Shown one piece after another: positions 1-8,637 of a stretch of 64,000 nucleotides of DNA. The DNA comes from Kolteria novifilia. Its GTDB lineage: Bacteria > Planctomycetota > Planctomycetia > Kolteriales > Kolteriaceae. Within the stretch, counting starts at the first letter, position 1. Each line of letters starts with the position of its first letter. The position numbers were made by a program, and so were the translations under genes. The stretch covers positions 2,294,001 to 2,358,000 of the forward strand of contig CP036279.1 of the NCBI GenBank assembly GCA_007748055.1. The letters are read 5' to 3'. Below the pieces are notes generated by a model. That model searched no databases, was not told the DNA's origin, and saw only the letters and a list, made by a program, of their open reading frames with translations.

Positions 1-1
1 C

Positions 2-166
2 GACTTTCCGTTGATGTGTTTCACCGGGCTGCTGACGTGGTTCTTCGTGAGGACGCACCATCGCGTCTCGCGGCTGGAAGGGGGAATCCTCTTCGCGATC
101 TACATTGGCTACATCGCCTACCTTATCTACGCGACGGCGACCGGGGCGGCGCCGACGGGCGGATGA
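2..166 (+). CDS. C-terminal end of a calcium/sodium antiporter-like membrane protein (partial)
   Basis: The frame is open from the window edge to a TGA at 164-166, leaving the last 54 residues of a gene that starts outside. The fragment has a hydrophobic stretch, a basic turn followed by RLEGG, and a final helix (LFAIYIGYIAYLIYA). A last helix preceded by an R-x-E-G turn is the usual ending of CaCA-family (YrbG-type) cation exchangers, which swap calcium for sodium or protons at the inner membrane. The identification rests only on this tail. Its last 44 bases overlap the 3' end of the convergent cyclo-ligase gene, so each mRNA is antisense to the other there. Another polytopic transporter is possible. 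Confidence 0.5.
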   Translation, partial: DFPLMCFTGLLTWFFVRTHHRVSRLEGGILFAIYIGYIAYLIYATATGAAPTGG

Positions 167-737
167 TCCGCGACTCGGTCACGATCATCGGGAGTGGGAC
201 GTCGTGAGCCTCCACGGGGATGCTCGCGACGATCTGGCAATCGAAGGCGAGTCCGACGAGCGCCGTGTTGGTGCGACCCTCCTCGAGCAAGCGATCGTAG
301 TAGCCCGCCCCTTGGCCGAGTCGGCCTCCGTTTTCGTCGAACGCGAGCCCAGGGATCAGCGCGAGGTCAACTTCCCCCAAGGTCGCGATCCGGTCGGAGC
401 GTTCGCGGCAATGCGGAGCGGGCTCGGGGATCCGGTAGGCTCCCGGCACCAACTCCTCCAACGATTCGATCCAACAGAGCCGCAATTGGTCGTTGACACA
501 ATAAGGGACGGCGACGCGAATCCCTCCAGCGATTGCCGAAGCGATCAACACCCCGGTGCCGACCTCGCTCGCGATGCCGACGTATGCCAGAAGGCTCTTC
601 GCGCCCGAGTACTCCGGGAGAGATTGAACCCGACTGGCGATCTGGACACTCCGTTCTTCGCGATGGGCGAGGGCGCGGCGCCGCCGGCGCGCTTGCAGGC
701 GAAGTTCGTCCTTTTCCTGGGAGATGGGCGAAGCCAT
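123..737 (-). CDS. fau: 5-formyltetrahydrofolate cyclo-ligase
   Basis: Converts 5-formyl-THF to 5,10-methenyl-THF with ATP, recycling an inhibitory folate in the cytoplasm. The diagnostic motif GGRLGQGAGYYDRLL, the substrate/phosphate loop of the family, lies at about residue 145 of 204. The N-terminal helix is basic (KDELRLQARRRRRAL), also typical. The frame can extend to 779, but the ATG at 737 is preferred because the conserved start (SQEKDELR) follows it directly; length then matches the usual 190-210 residues. It is apparently monocistronic. The 3' end overlaps the end of the antiporter gene on the other strand. Confidence 0.9.
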   Translation of the reverse strand: MASPISQEKDELRLQARRRRRALAHREERSVQIASRVQSLPEYSGAKSLLAYVGIASEVGTGVLIASAIAGGIRVAVPYCVNDQLRLCWIESLEELVPGAYRIPEPAPHCRERSDRIATLGEVDLALIPGLAFDENGGRLGQGAGYYDRLLEEGRTNTALVGLAFDCQIVASIPVEAHDVPLPMIVTESRIIRPSAPPRSPSRR

Positions 738-960
738 GCGTTTGGTCGGTGACTGGAGGACTTGGCGCCCGATCGCCATGATCGGGGTCGCACGTGAACG
801 GGGTGGAAGAGAACCAACGCCCTCGGGCTCGGCTCAAGAGTCGATCATCGGTTGGAAAAGCCTCTGACTCAGCACACTCCCGAGCGAGTGGGGAGCGAGC
901 TTTCATGAAACGAACTTACCATTCAGGACCCTAGTGAACTGGTCCATCTAAGTCTTGGGA

Positions 961-1119
961 GGGCCACTGGCTACTTGTCAGCCAGTGCCAAAGGGTTGGG
1001 GGCGCACAAACACCAACGTCAAGTTGGGACTGAGCACAAGTGCTTCGTCAAACACTAGAGATCGGGTGGGGAACGCATGATCGCTTCTCACTGGCTGACA
1101 AGCAGCCAGCGGCACCCGA
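961..1119. repeat. Inverted pair of family-A palindromic elements in a gene-free gap
   Basis: The gap from 738 to 1140 has no gene. It contains two copies of a dispersed palindrome in opposite orientation. One at 961-989 reads on the minus strand as CACTGGCTGACAAGTAGCCA followed by GTGGC. The other at 1088-1119 reads on the plus strand as CACTGGCTGACAAGCAGCCA followed by a GCACCC tail. Each can fold on its own, and the pair can fold together over about 100 bases, like a REP doublet. Further copies lie near 25310, 26383, 32535, 44837 and 50585. Confidence 0.75.
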
Positions 1120-1140
1120 ACATCAGGTCTTGACGGTGCC

Positions 1141-1668
1141 TTAGCAACTGGTCGAGGCCAGGGGATCGTCGCCTGGGAAGGGGGCGCTCGCCGCTTGGAT
1201 GTCGATACGCTTTCCCGGATTCGTGACCACCTTGGCGATGTGTAGCGTCAACACGCCGTTGGCGAAGGTCGCGTCGGTCTTGGAATCGTCGACATCGACG
1301 GGAAGGGTCACGCGGCGGATGAAGCACCCGTAGCGGCATCCCGTCTCGTGGACTTTCTCCTCCGAAGCGAGTACCCGTGGCTTCTTCTCGCCGGCGATGG
1401 CGAGCGTTTGGCCCTGAATCGTGACGTCCAACGTCGCTGGATCGACGCCAGGGAGTTCGGCGATGACGATGACTTCCTCGACCGTTTCGCTGACGTCGAC
1501 GGCGGGGAGCCATTCACCCGTCGATCCGAAGAAGCTATCGTGCAAATGCACGCCCTCGTCGACGATCCGATCGAAGATGCGTTCCATCTCTCCCTTGAGC
1601 TTTTTGACGGCCGACTCGGACGGCTCTTCCTTCGGACTCTTTGTCAACAGGTCACGCAGCGGCATCAT
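1141..1668 (-). CDS. Small heat-shock protein, Hsp20/alpha-crystallin family
   Basis: ATP-independent holdase chaperone that binds unfolding proteins and forms oligomers in the cytoplasm. The 175-residue protein has a variable N-terminal region (1-55), an alpha-crystallin domain (about 55-150) with PGVDPATLDVTIQGQTLAIAG, and the conserved A-x-x-x-x-G-V-L strand (ATFANGVLTLHIA). The C-terminal tail ends STSC and lacks a clear I-x-I oligomerisation motif. It is the third gene of a minus-strand run of three Hsp20 genes, 129 bases after the second, so it may share their transcript or have its own promoter. Confidence 0.9.
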   Translation of the reverse strand: MMPLRDLLTKSPKEEPSESAVKKLKGEMERIFDRIVDEGVHLHDSFFGSTGEWLPAVDVSETVEEVIVIAELPGVDPATLDVTIQGQTLAIAGEKKPRVLASEEKVHETGCRYGCFIRRVTLPVDVDDSKTDATFANGVLTLHIAKVVTNPGKRIDIQAASAPFPGDDPLASTSC

Positions 1669-1797
1669 TGCCTCCTTCCGCGAATTCGAGGACTCTGTCC
1701 GTTCCCTGAGGTTTCGGGTACCAATGGCCGGCGGCCAGTCGGTGAAACCTGCTCGACGTCGGGGGACTCTTTCGTCTCATTCTACGCCTTTGCCGGG

Positions 1798-2163
1798 TCA
1801 GCCTCCGGTGATGGGGACTCGCCGCGGCTTCTTGGCTTGGACCACGGGGAGGCGGAGCGTCAGCACGCCTGACTCGTAGTCCGCACTGACCTGGTCGAGG
1901 TCGAACTGCTCGCCGATCTCGAGGCTTCGGGTGTAGACCGTCGGGGCGAACTCGCGCAAGAGGTATGCCGTCGACTCGAGTTGACGCGGCGGAATGGTGG
2001 CCCGAAGGCTGAGCGTTCCTTCGTCGAAGCGGACGTCGATCAACTCGACGCTCGATCCGGGCAGATCCGCGCGGATCACCAACTCCTGTTCGGAAGCGAT
2101 CACGTCGATCGGAGCGGTGACTTCGATGCTGGGAGATGTCTTGGGGGAACCTGTCGAACTCAT
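1798..2163 (-). CDS. Hsp20/alpha-crystallin domain protein, compact form
   Basis: A 121-residue protein consisting almost only of the alpha-crystallin domain: DVIASEQELVIRADLPG at the start and YESGVLTLRLPV near the end, followed by a basic tail (KKPRRVPITGG). The ATG at 2163 was chosen because the upstream extension in this frame overlaps the preceding gene and has no family similarity; a GAGCAGGCG stretch lies just upstream. It starts 11 bases after the stop of the Hsp20 gene at 2175-2627, so the two are almost certainly cotranscribed. The short N-terminal arm suggests small or mixed oligomers with its neighbours, which is inference. Confidence 0.85.
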   Translation of the reverse strand: MSSTGSPKTSPSIEVTAPIDVIASEQELVIRADLPGSSVELIDVRFDEGTLSLRATIPPRQLESTAYLLREFAPTVYTRSLEIGEQFDLDQVSADYESGVLTLRLPVVQAKKPRRVPITGG

Positions 2164-2174
2164 CGCCTGCTCCT

Positions 2175-2627
2175 TTAGCCAAGTTTGACGTCGATCTTCT
2201 TCGGTTTGGCGCATTCGGCCTTGGGCATGGTCAGCGTCAGAATCCCTTGCTGAAGCCGAGCCTCGATCAACTCGGGATTGATGGGCACGGGAAGACGGAC
2301 CACGCGACGGAACTTGGTGTGAGCCCGCTCGCGCGTGCGAAAGTCGCTTTCCGCTTGTTCCGGTGCCGACCGGTCTCCGGCGATCGTCAGCTCGTCGTCT
2401 TTCGCGTAGACGTCCAGTTCCTGAAGCTTGAGTCCGGGAACTTCCGCCTCCACGAAGAGCGTCGACTCGTCTTCCCACATGTTCAGTCGCGGCTGCGACT
2501 CGAGGATGCTCGGTATTGCCGATCCGAGTGAGGGAACCTCACGCAAGACGTTGGCGAAGACCTTGTCCATCTCGTCCCGAAGTCGCGCGATCGCATCCAA
2601 GCCGTTGGGCAGTCCGAAGCGGGTCAT
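2175..2627 (-). CDS. Small heat-shock protein, Hsp20/alpha-crystallin family (first gene of operon)
   Basis: A 150-residue holdase with the classic bacterial layout: an N-terminal arm (MTRFGLPNGLDAIARLRDEM), an alpha-crystallin domain with AEVPGLKLQELDVYAKDDEL, and the closing strand LQQGILTLTMPKAECAKPKK. The start is fixed by an AAAGGGAAATTCGG leader carrying a purine-rich ribosome binding site. It is the promoter-proximal gene of three consecutive Hsp20 genes. A candidate heat-shock-type promoter lies about 45-70 bases upstream. Confidence 0.92.
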   Translation of the reverse strand: MTRFGLPNGLDAIARLRDEMDKVFANVLREVPSLGSAIPSILESQPRLNMWEDESTLFVEAEVPGLKLQELDVYAKDDELTIAGDRSAPEQAESDFRTRERAHTKFRRVVRLPVPINPELIEARLQQGILTLTMPKAECAKPKKIDVKLG

Positions 2628-2669
2628 CCGAATTTCCCTTTCGTGCCGAGTAGTCACTCCGTTGATGAA

Positions 2670-2695
2670 GCTATACGCCCCCCGCGTCGAGTCAA
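2670..2695 (-). promoter_or_regulatory. Candidate promoter of the Hsp20 operon
   Basis: On the minus strand TTGACT (2690-2695) is followed after 14 bases by TATAGC (2670-2675), with a G-rich spacer (GACGCGGGGGGCG). A short spacer and a GC-rich block next to the -10 are features of sigma-32-type promoters, but neither half matches that consensus fully. No CIRCE (TTAGCACTC-N9-GAGTGCTAA) element was seen. Position 43 bases before the first Hsp20 start codon supports the call. Confidence 0.35.
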
Positions 2696-2853
2696 CGGCG
2701 ACGCGATGCGCCGCCCCTAGAATAGAACAACGCTCGTCGTCTCCACAAGGGAGGGATACTCCCATCGGTGCCCACGCGAGAGCGATTGAGCCGCGGCACT
2801 TGGCTTGTCGTAACGTGAACGCTGCTTTCGTTACTTCGCTTCTCGAGGGAAGG

Positions 2854-3495
2854 ATGTTCGCGCCACTCCAATTGCTTATTCGATCTCCCGAGCGCCTCCT
2901 GACGTGCGATCTGCTGCGCGAGTCGGTCACTCGGTGGAATCGCTACCGGATGGTCGCGCAGTGGTTGGCGCCGGCTTGGCGTCCGTCGCTTCAAGGGGTC
3001 GATTTGAGCAGCGCGAACCTCGCTCGGGCCAACCTTCGGGCCGCCGACTTGAGCGGAGCCGACCTTAGCGACGCCGATCTGAGCGGTGCCGACTTGTCGT
3101 CCGCCCTCCTGGGGGGAGCCTATCTCATTCATGGGGATCTTCGAGGAGCCTACCTCGATCATGTCGATGCCCGCCACGCCGATTTCACGGGGGCAGATCT
3201 CCGAGAGGCTCGCATTCGAGTCCGGGCCGATTTTCGCCACGCGAACCTCAGCCAAGCGACGCTACGCGAAGCGCGACTTCGTGGCGTCGACTTTCGCCAA
3301 GCCTTCTTCCATGCGGCCGATCTCACCGAGGCGGATCTTCGCGGCGCGAACTTCCACGGCGCCGACGTCTTCGGCGCGACGTTCGACGCGGCTCGCGTTT
3401 CCCAGCGGACCGATCTACGGGCGGTCAATCTTTCCGGAGCCCAGGCTCAAAGCGTTCGCCGCGACCAAAGCGGAAGTTTGCTGATGTTGCCATGA
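2854..3495 (+). CDS. Pentapeptide-repeat protein
   Basis: 213 residues. After a 45-residue helical leader, about 30 tandem A(D/N)Lxx pentapeptides run from residue 50 to 200, for example SSANLARANLRAADLSGADL and later TEADLRGANFHGADVFGATF. Such repeats fold into a right-handed quadrilateral beta-helix; some members mimic DNA and bind gyrase, but most have no known function. The ATG at 2854 is preferred over upstream in-frame starts because GAGGGAAGG precedes it and the upstream codons overlap the divergent Hsp20 gene. No signal peptide is visible, so it is probably cytoplasmic. A terminator-like hairpin lies 170 bases downstream. Confidence 0.85.
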   Translation: MFAPLQLLIRSPERLLTCDLLRESVTRWNRYRMVAQWLAPAWRPSLQGVDLSSANLARANLRAADLSGADLSDADLSGADLSSALLGGAYLIHGDLRGAYLDHVDARHADFTGADLREARIRVRADFRHANLSQATLREARLRGVDFRQAFFHAADLTEADLRGANFHGADVFGATFDAARVSQRTDLRAVNLSGAQAQSVRRDQSGSLLMLP

Positions 3496-3662
3496 TCGCG
3501 CCAACGCTCCGGGCACGGGTTTGATGAGGGAACTTCTCTCTCGCTCAAGAAAAAGGATCATCTCTTCATGAAGGGCGCCAACGCTCGCTCGCCGGCGGGA
3601 CGTATTAGCAGGTGGAGGCAGACGACAAGACGTCGCCTCTTGACCCCTCCTGCGCTGGAAGG

Positions 3663-3715
3663 CCCGATCGCAAACGTGATCCTCGGATCATGGGAGCGGT
3701 CGGGTCTTCTTTTTT
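3663..3715 (+). terminator. Putative intrinsic terminator
   Basis: CCCGATCGC (3663-3671) pairs with GCGGTCGGG (3696-3704), with one G-U pair. The loop contains a second small hairpin, and the 3' arm is followed by TCTTCTTTTTT. It lies in the 383-base gap between the pentapeptide gene and the HEAT lipoprotein gene, which otherwise shows no gene. Confidence 0.6.
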
Positions 3716-3878
3716 GTTCCTCATGGTTCCTGTTGTTCAGAACGCCTTCATCTCCCCATAATCGCAAGGGCGCCGAGCCGTACGCTGACTTCGGGCCGGA
3801 CACTCGTCTTTCTAAGTTCTCATGCATTCACCTGGGAGTCCTTCCCATCAACCGGATAGGGTTTCCGTGGAGGAGTCG

Positions 3879-4787
3879 ATGCGCAACGCCGTGCTCTTGA
3901 TGGCGATTTTCGGGGTCGCCGGTTGTTTCAACCGGGATCCGGTCGAAGGTCTGATGAGGGATCTCCAAAGCAAGCAAGTCGACTTGCGGCAGTACGGTGC
4001 GCGCCGTTTGGGGGAGATGGGGCCCAAGGCCAAACGCGCTATTCCGTTGCTCGCGGAGTCTCTTGGCGATGCCAACCAGGAGGTCCGTCGTCTCTCGGCG
4101 CAGGCACTCGCATCCATGGGCGAGGAGGGCATGAAGCCGCTGATCACTTCGCTGGAGAAGGGCTATCCCGAGACGAGAGTCGCCGCTTGCCTCGGGCTTG
4201 GGGAGATGGGAGACTCGGCGACCGACGCGATCCCGGCACTGGTGAAGGCACTCGAATCGAATCATCGCGAAGTCCGTGTCGCGGCGTCGCAAGCGATCGC
4301 CAATATTGGGACGGGGCCACGGGACATCCTGGTACCCGCGCTCACCAAGGCACTCAGCGCCGACAATCCCGTGATCCGGTCGAATTCCGCGCTCGCGCTG
4401 GGCGAACTCGGTCCCGAAGCCGAAGAGGCGATTCCGAGGCTGACGAGCCTAATGGCCGGTGAGCTTCCGCCGCCCAAGTCGTTGGGGCTTGGAGTCCAGG
4501 GGTTGGTCAAGTCGGTGCTTGAGCGCGACGATGAGATCTCGCGCGTCAATGCCGCCTATGCGCTGACGAGCATCTCGGGCGACGACGGAGCCTCGATCAG
4601 TTACTTGACCAAGACGTTGGGCAGCGACAATCGCGACGTGCAGCGGTACACCGCCGAGGTTTTGGGCAGAATCGGAGCGTCGGCCAAGCCCGCGGCGGGC
4701 CGGCTTCGCGAACTGGCCAAGACTGGCGACGCGATGGTTCAGCAAGCGGCGAAGCAGGCCCTTACGAGCATCGAAGCCGCCAACTAA
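3879..4787 (+). CDS. HEAT-repeat lipoprotein
   Basis: 302 residues. A short signal peptide (MRNAVLLMAIFGVAGC) ends in the lipobox GVAGC, so the mature protein should be anchored by lipidation at Cys16. The rest is about seven HEAT/PBS-lyase-like helical repeats, each with a core such as LGEMGPKAKRAIPLLAESL or LGELGPEAEEAIPRL; these typically form a scaffold for protein contacts. The start was chosen because GGAGG lies 6-10 bases upstream and the lipoprotein signal begins there. The frame upstream has no signal. It is convergent with the kinase gene; the gap holds a strong hairpin array. Confidence 0.85.
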   Translation: MRNAVLLMAIFGVAGCFNRDPVEGLMRDLQSKQVDLRQYGARRLGEMGPKAKRAIPLLAESLGDANQEVRRLSAQALASMGEEGMKPLITSLEKGYPETRVAACLGLGEMGDSATDAIPALVKALESNHREVRVAASQAIANIGTGPRDILVPALTKALSADNPVIRSNSALALGELGPEAEEAIPRLTSLMAGELPPPKSLGLGVQGLVKSVLERDDEISRVNAAYALTSISGDDGASISYLTKTLGSDNRDVQRYTAEVLGRIGASAKPAAGRLRELAKTGDAMVQQAAKQALTSIEAAN

Positions 4788-4802
4788 CGCTTGCTGCTGG
4801 GG

Positions 4803-4917
4803 CCACGCTCACGCCTGCGTGAGCGTGCAACGAGACCCCACGCCTGCGTGAGCGTGCAACGAGACCCCACGCCTGCGTGAGCGTGCAACGAGACCCCACG
4901 CCTGCGTGAGCGTGCTC
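4803..4917. repeat. Family-B tandem hairpin repeat between convergent genes
   Basis: Four copies of a 29-base unit beginning CACGCCTGCGTGAGCGTGC and ending AACGAGACCC. The first copy can fold into a 10-bp stem, CACGCTCACG against CGTGAGCGTG, with a 4-base loop. The array fills the whole gap between the HEAT lipoprotein (ends 4787) and the kinase (ends 4934). A role as a bidirectional transcription barrier is plausible but inferred. Confidence 0.8.
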
Positions 4918-4933
4918 GGCGCCACCAAGACGC

Positions 4934-6655
4934 TCACCCCGTGCTCGACGACGCATTGCGCGTCAGGGTGCTATCAAGTCTGGGATTTGACTCGTCATCG
5001 TCCTGCCTCCGATCGAGGATCTGAGCGTTCTCCCTCCACCATCGTTCCCCGCGCTCTTGGGGCCAGTCGTTCGCGCAGGCGCACTGCGACAGCGCCAAAT
5101 CGAGTTCCTTCGCACTCGCAAAACGATCGGCGGGGTCCTTCTCGAGGCATCGCATGACGACCTTCTCCAGGTCGCGCGGCGTGTCGGCACGGAGCTGGCT
5201 CGGAACCGCGGGCGTCTCGTTGATGTGAGCGGCCATCATCATCATGGCCGTCGTTCGGTCGAAAACCAAGTTCGCCGTCAGCAGCCAGTAGGCGACCGCC
5301 CCCAAGGAATAGAGGTCGCTCTGCGGTCCGTAGACCCCCGTGCCGCTCGCTTGTTCGGGCGCCATGTAGGCGGGGGAGCCGGCGACTTGGCCGTGCATTG
5401 TCAGTTTGGGGTTGACCCGCGACTCCTCGGGAACGAGCACCAGCCCGAAGTCGAGGATCTTGACGATATCGGGGATGCCGCCGCGCGGACCGATGATGAG
5501 ATTGCCCGGCTTGATGTCCCGGTGAATCAGCCCCCGTTGGTGGGCCTCGTTGAGGGCGGCGCACGCTTGCCGAACAATGTGGACGACGCGGCCAGGCGGC
5601 TGAGGGCCATAACTACGGACGAGCTGATTGAGGTTCAGCCCCGGCAGGTACTCCATCACGTAGTAGAAGGTCCCGTCGTTGGCGTAGCCGAAGTCGTAGA
5701 TCTCGATGGTGTTCCAGTGAGTCAGCGCCGCGGTCGCTTGCACCTCGCGGGCGAAGCGGCGCAGAAGGACTCGATCCCTCGATTGGCTGGGGTGGATCAG
5801 CTTCACCGCGCACGGTCGACGAATCAGGCTATGTTCGGCGAGGTAGACTTCCCCCATCCCACCGGCGCCGAGCTTTTGCCCGAGTCGATACTTCCCCAAC
5901 CGCTTGGCTTCGTGGGCTTCGAGCCGCAGTTCCGTCAGACGATGGGAGCTGTAAATCGCGATCGCTCCGGCGGTGAGCATCAGCGTCGCCTGCTCGACGA
6001 GGATCTCGTCGAGATGGTCGATCTTCGCGTTGGTGTCGACGTACGCCGCGACCGCGCTGACGGCCAACGGCATCATCATCAGGACGGAGAGGACGCAGAC
6101 CGCCCGCTTCCAGGTGTTGGGGATGAAGGCTCCGTAGAGCACGATCAGGATGAACCACGAGTAGACGGCGCTCGAGGCCGCCAAAAGCTCGACGGTCAAT
6201 TCGTGACCCTTGGCCGCGTAGCCCACCACCCAGCCCTGATGGAACCAACTGATCTGCGTCCAGGCGAGAAAGACCGCGGTAAACCCGAACAGTAGATGCT
6301 CGACCAGCCGCAATGTCAGCATGGTGAAGACGCGACGGTACCAGAGGAAGCCGGTGATCATCGAGGTCAAGAAGACCGTGACGCCCGCGGCAATGCCGTC
6401 GACCTTGTTGAGCATGTCGCGATAGGGGGCGCGGAGCAGATAGAGCAGCAAGTACGTGAGCAGGATGATCGTCAGGAGGGTGGCGGCGGTCCGCAAGCGG
6501 TCGCGCAGGAGCTGCTCGGTCTCGGTCTGAAGGCTCTGCTCGGAGTCGAGGACGAAGTCGATCGGGTTGCCCTCGATCGAATTGAATGACGACGCGGGAG
6601 GCGTCGTTGGTGAACCTGAAGTACCCGGTCTCGGCTTCTGTGCGGCATCGCCCAT
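4934..6655 (-). CDS. Membrane Ser/Thr protein kinase with N-terminal transmembrane region
   Basis: 573 residues. About six hydrophobic helices lie between residues 57 and 236 (for example TLLTIILLTYLLLYLL). A complete Hanks-type kinase domain follows (about 256-530): glycine loop LGAGGMGEVYL, ATP-binding Lys in CAVKLI (Lys285), catalytic HRDIKPGNL, DFG (KILDFGLVL) and APEQ. All catalytic residues are present, so it should be active. The membrane region precedes the kinase, the reverse of the common PknB layout in which the helix follows the kinase. No extracellular sensor domain of appreciable size is visible, so sensing may occur within the membrane. It is divergent from the rhomboid gene. 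Confidence 0.93.
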   Translation of the reverse strand: MGDAAQKPRPGTSGSPTTPPASSFNSIEGNPIDFVLDSEQSLQTETEQLLRDRLRTAATLLTIILLTYLLLYLLRAPYRDMLNKVDGIAAGVTVFLTSMITGFLWYRRVFTMLTLRLVEHLLFGFTAVFLAWTQISWFHQGWVVGYAAKGHELTVELLAASSAVYSWFILIVLYGAFIPNTWKRAVCVLSVLMMMPLAVSAVAAYVDTNAKIDHLDEILVEQATLMLTAGAIAIYSSHRLTELRLEAHEAKRLGKYRLGQKLGAGGMGEVYLAEHSLIRRPCAVKLIHPSQSRDRVLLRRFAREVQATAALTHWNTIEIYDFGYANDGTFYYVMEYLPGLNLNQLVRSYGPQPPGRVVHIVRQACAALNEAHQRGLIHRDIKPGNLIIGPRGGIPDIVKILDFGLVLVPEESRVNPKLTMHGQVAGSPAYMAPEQASGTGVYGPQSDLYSLGAVAYWLLTANLVFDRTTAMMMMAAHINETPAVPSQLRADTPRDLEKVVMRCLEKDPADRFASAKELDLALSQCACANDWPQERGERWWRENAQILDRRQDDDESNPRLDSTLTRNASSSTG

Positions 6656-6942
6656 CGAATCGACGTTCCCCGATGCGAACCACGCCTGTCGTCTCGCGTC
6701 CCAACGCGATTGGGCCCGCGCCTCCCCCCGAAGCCAATGTAGTCGACGCGAGTCGGGAGGGCGAGGGGAAGGGAGTGTTGTTGACCGAAGTCGCTCGACG
6801 ATCGCTTGCCGCGAGGTATGATGGTAGCCGCGGGAACGTGACGACCATTGATTGGGCCTGCCGGACTATTGGCATGCGGCGCGAGCGAACGCGCGTCGAC
6901 AACGCTTGCCAGTTGGGGCGAAAGGCCTGGACGAGGCTCGGA

Positions 6943-8262
6943 ATGTTCTTCTTTCTCCCGATCGGGTTCGACAAGGTCTTCGAACGCCTACCCTGGGTCA
7001 ACGTTGGCTTGATCGCCATTTGCACCCTCGTCTTCCTCGCGACGATCTTCTTTCCCGGCGTCTGGTTTGTCCTCTTGATGCTCTTTCCCGGCTGGGCCGA
7101 GTTCGGCTTGGACATCGTCGACCAGGAGGGAATCCTCTTCGAGTTGCCCGAGAAGATCGGCTGGGCCTACCGCCCTTGGACGCTGGTCACCTACGCGTTC
7201 TTGCATCTCGAATTTCTTCACCTCTTCGGCAACATGCTCTTTCTCTTCTGCTTCGGCTCTGCGCTCAACAGCGAGCTCGGGCAACTACGCTATCTCGGTT
7301 TCTTCCTGGCGGGATGCATCGTCTCGGGGCTCGGTCACGTGCTGCTCAGCGACGCCCCGGTGATCGGCGCCAGCGGCGGCGTTTGCGCGGTCACCGGTAT
7401 GGTGGCGGCGCTCTATCCCCGCAACGACGTGCGCATCGGTTGGCTTGTCTGGATCTTCTACTTCGTTCGGGTCGGCGTCTTCGAGTGCCCCGCGTTGGTG
7501 GTGGTCGGCGCGTGGTTCGCGTTCGATCTCTACGGCCAGTTCGTGGGAGGCGACTCCTCGCCGGTCGCCTACGGGGCCCATCTCGCGGGATCCCTGCTGG
7601 GGTTCGGACTGGGGATCCTGATGCTCAAGCTCGGATGGGTCGAGTCGGATGGTCACGACTTGCTCAGCGCCTACTTCGATGCCGAGTTGCCGCGGGTGAA
7701 GAAGGGGAAGCGGCCGAGCGATCGTCGCAAGAGAGCGCAAGTTGTCGCGGAACCGGAACCGGTCTTGCTGCGGACCATGCCGGACGACCCGATTCCCCTT
7801 GATGGAGAAGAGGGCAACGCCGCGAGCAAACCGGAGGCGGCGAACAGACCGCCGGCCGCGGCCCGCTCGGCGACCAGGGCGCTCAACGACTTTTTTCGCG
7901 AGACCGTCCGCGTCGAGGACATCGACGAAGACCAACGCGTGAAGCTCAAGCGGTGGTATCGGCAAGCGACGTCGGAGGAGGGGGACGTCGGATTGACTCC
8001 CAAGGTCCTGATCGGAATGGCCAGGCTCTTCGCGTCGGAGAAGGTCGTCGCCGCGAGTTTGAGCGCTTACCGCGAGGCGATCAAGGCGCGGAAACGTCCC
8101 ACGTCGCTCGCTCTCGAGGCGGCGCGGTTCGCGGTCATCTCCAACAAACCCAAAGCGACGCGAGGCTTTCTCCGGCTCGTCGATCGCGGCAACCTCGATC
8201 CGCATCAGGAGAAGATGCTCGCGGCGATCGAGTCGCGGTTGGAGCACTCGGGTTCGCGGTAA
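6943..8262 (+). CDS. Rhomboid-family intramembrane serine protease with C-terminal extension
   Basis: 439 residues. The N-terminal half holds six or seven membrane helices with the rhomboid signature in order: HLFGN (His93, Asn97), the nucleophile loop IGASGG (Ser144) and the dyad histidine in GAHLAGS (His213). It should cleave membrane-protein substrates within the bilayer. Residues 225-439 form a charged soluble tail with a basic linker (KKGKRPSDRRKRAQ) and a helical C-terminal part of unknown function. The ATG at 6943 was chosen because the upstream 119 codons in this frame show no family similarity and overlap the promoter region; the ribosome binding site there is weak. Confidence 0.88.
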   Translation: MFFFLPIGFDKVFERLPWVNVGLIAICTLVFLATIFFPGVWFVLLMLFPGWAEFGLDIVDQEGILFELPEKIGWAYRPWTLVTYAFLHLEFLHLFGNMLFLFCFGSALNSELGQLRYLGFFLAGCIVSGLGHVLLSDAPVIGASGGVCAVTGMVAALYPRNDVRIGWLVWIFYFVRVGVFECPALVVVGAWFAFDLYGQFVGGDSSPVAYGAHLAGSLLGFGLGILMLKLGWVESDGHDLLSAYFDAELPRVKKGKRPSDRRKRAQVVAEPEPVLLRTMPDDPIPLDGEEGNAASKPEAANRPPAAARSATRALNDFFRETVRVEDIDEDQRVKLKRWYRQATSEEGDVGLTPKVLIGMARLFASEKVVAASLSAYREAIKARKRPTSLALEAARFAVISNKPKATRGFLRLVDRGNLDPHQEKMLAAIESRLEHSGSR

Positions 8263-8637
8263 AAAAGCACGTCAAGAAAAGATCCATGGTCGCGGGGGAA
8301 AACTCAAGAAGTATGTGAAGGTGCAGAAATCGTGGGATGTTGGAAAGGGCCGATCGCATCCTCGGCTGAGCGAAGACAGGATCGGCTGTCGGCAAACGTC
8401 AGAGTTGCAGGACCATGGAGTTCGAGTACCGACGTCGTGCTTATGGCATGGGACAAAAAAGGGGTCAATGCGGATTCGCGGCCCTTTTCCGAGACTTTTC
8501 CGAACTCGCCGATCAGGGGCTCCCAACGACTCGCTCGCCGATCGACCTCCCGCGAGCCGGTGACATCAGTCATCGCAAGGTGTCGAGTGATCGATCCCTT
8601 CCTCCTGGGGGCCATCCCGTCATGGTTTGGGGTGCCA

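Noticed and set aside
780-960. 6S RNA gene upstream of the cyclo-ligase gene
   Set aside because: 6S RNA often precedes this gene in proteobacteria, but I could not fold a closed stem with a large central bubble here.
4803-4917. Attachment site or replication origin
   Set aside because: The units are palindromic hairpins with no DnaA boxes, integrase gene or tRNA end nearby.
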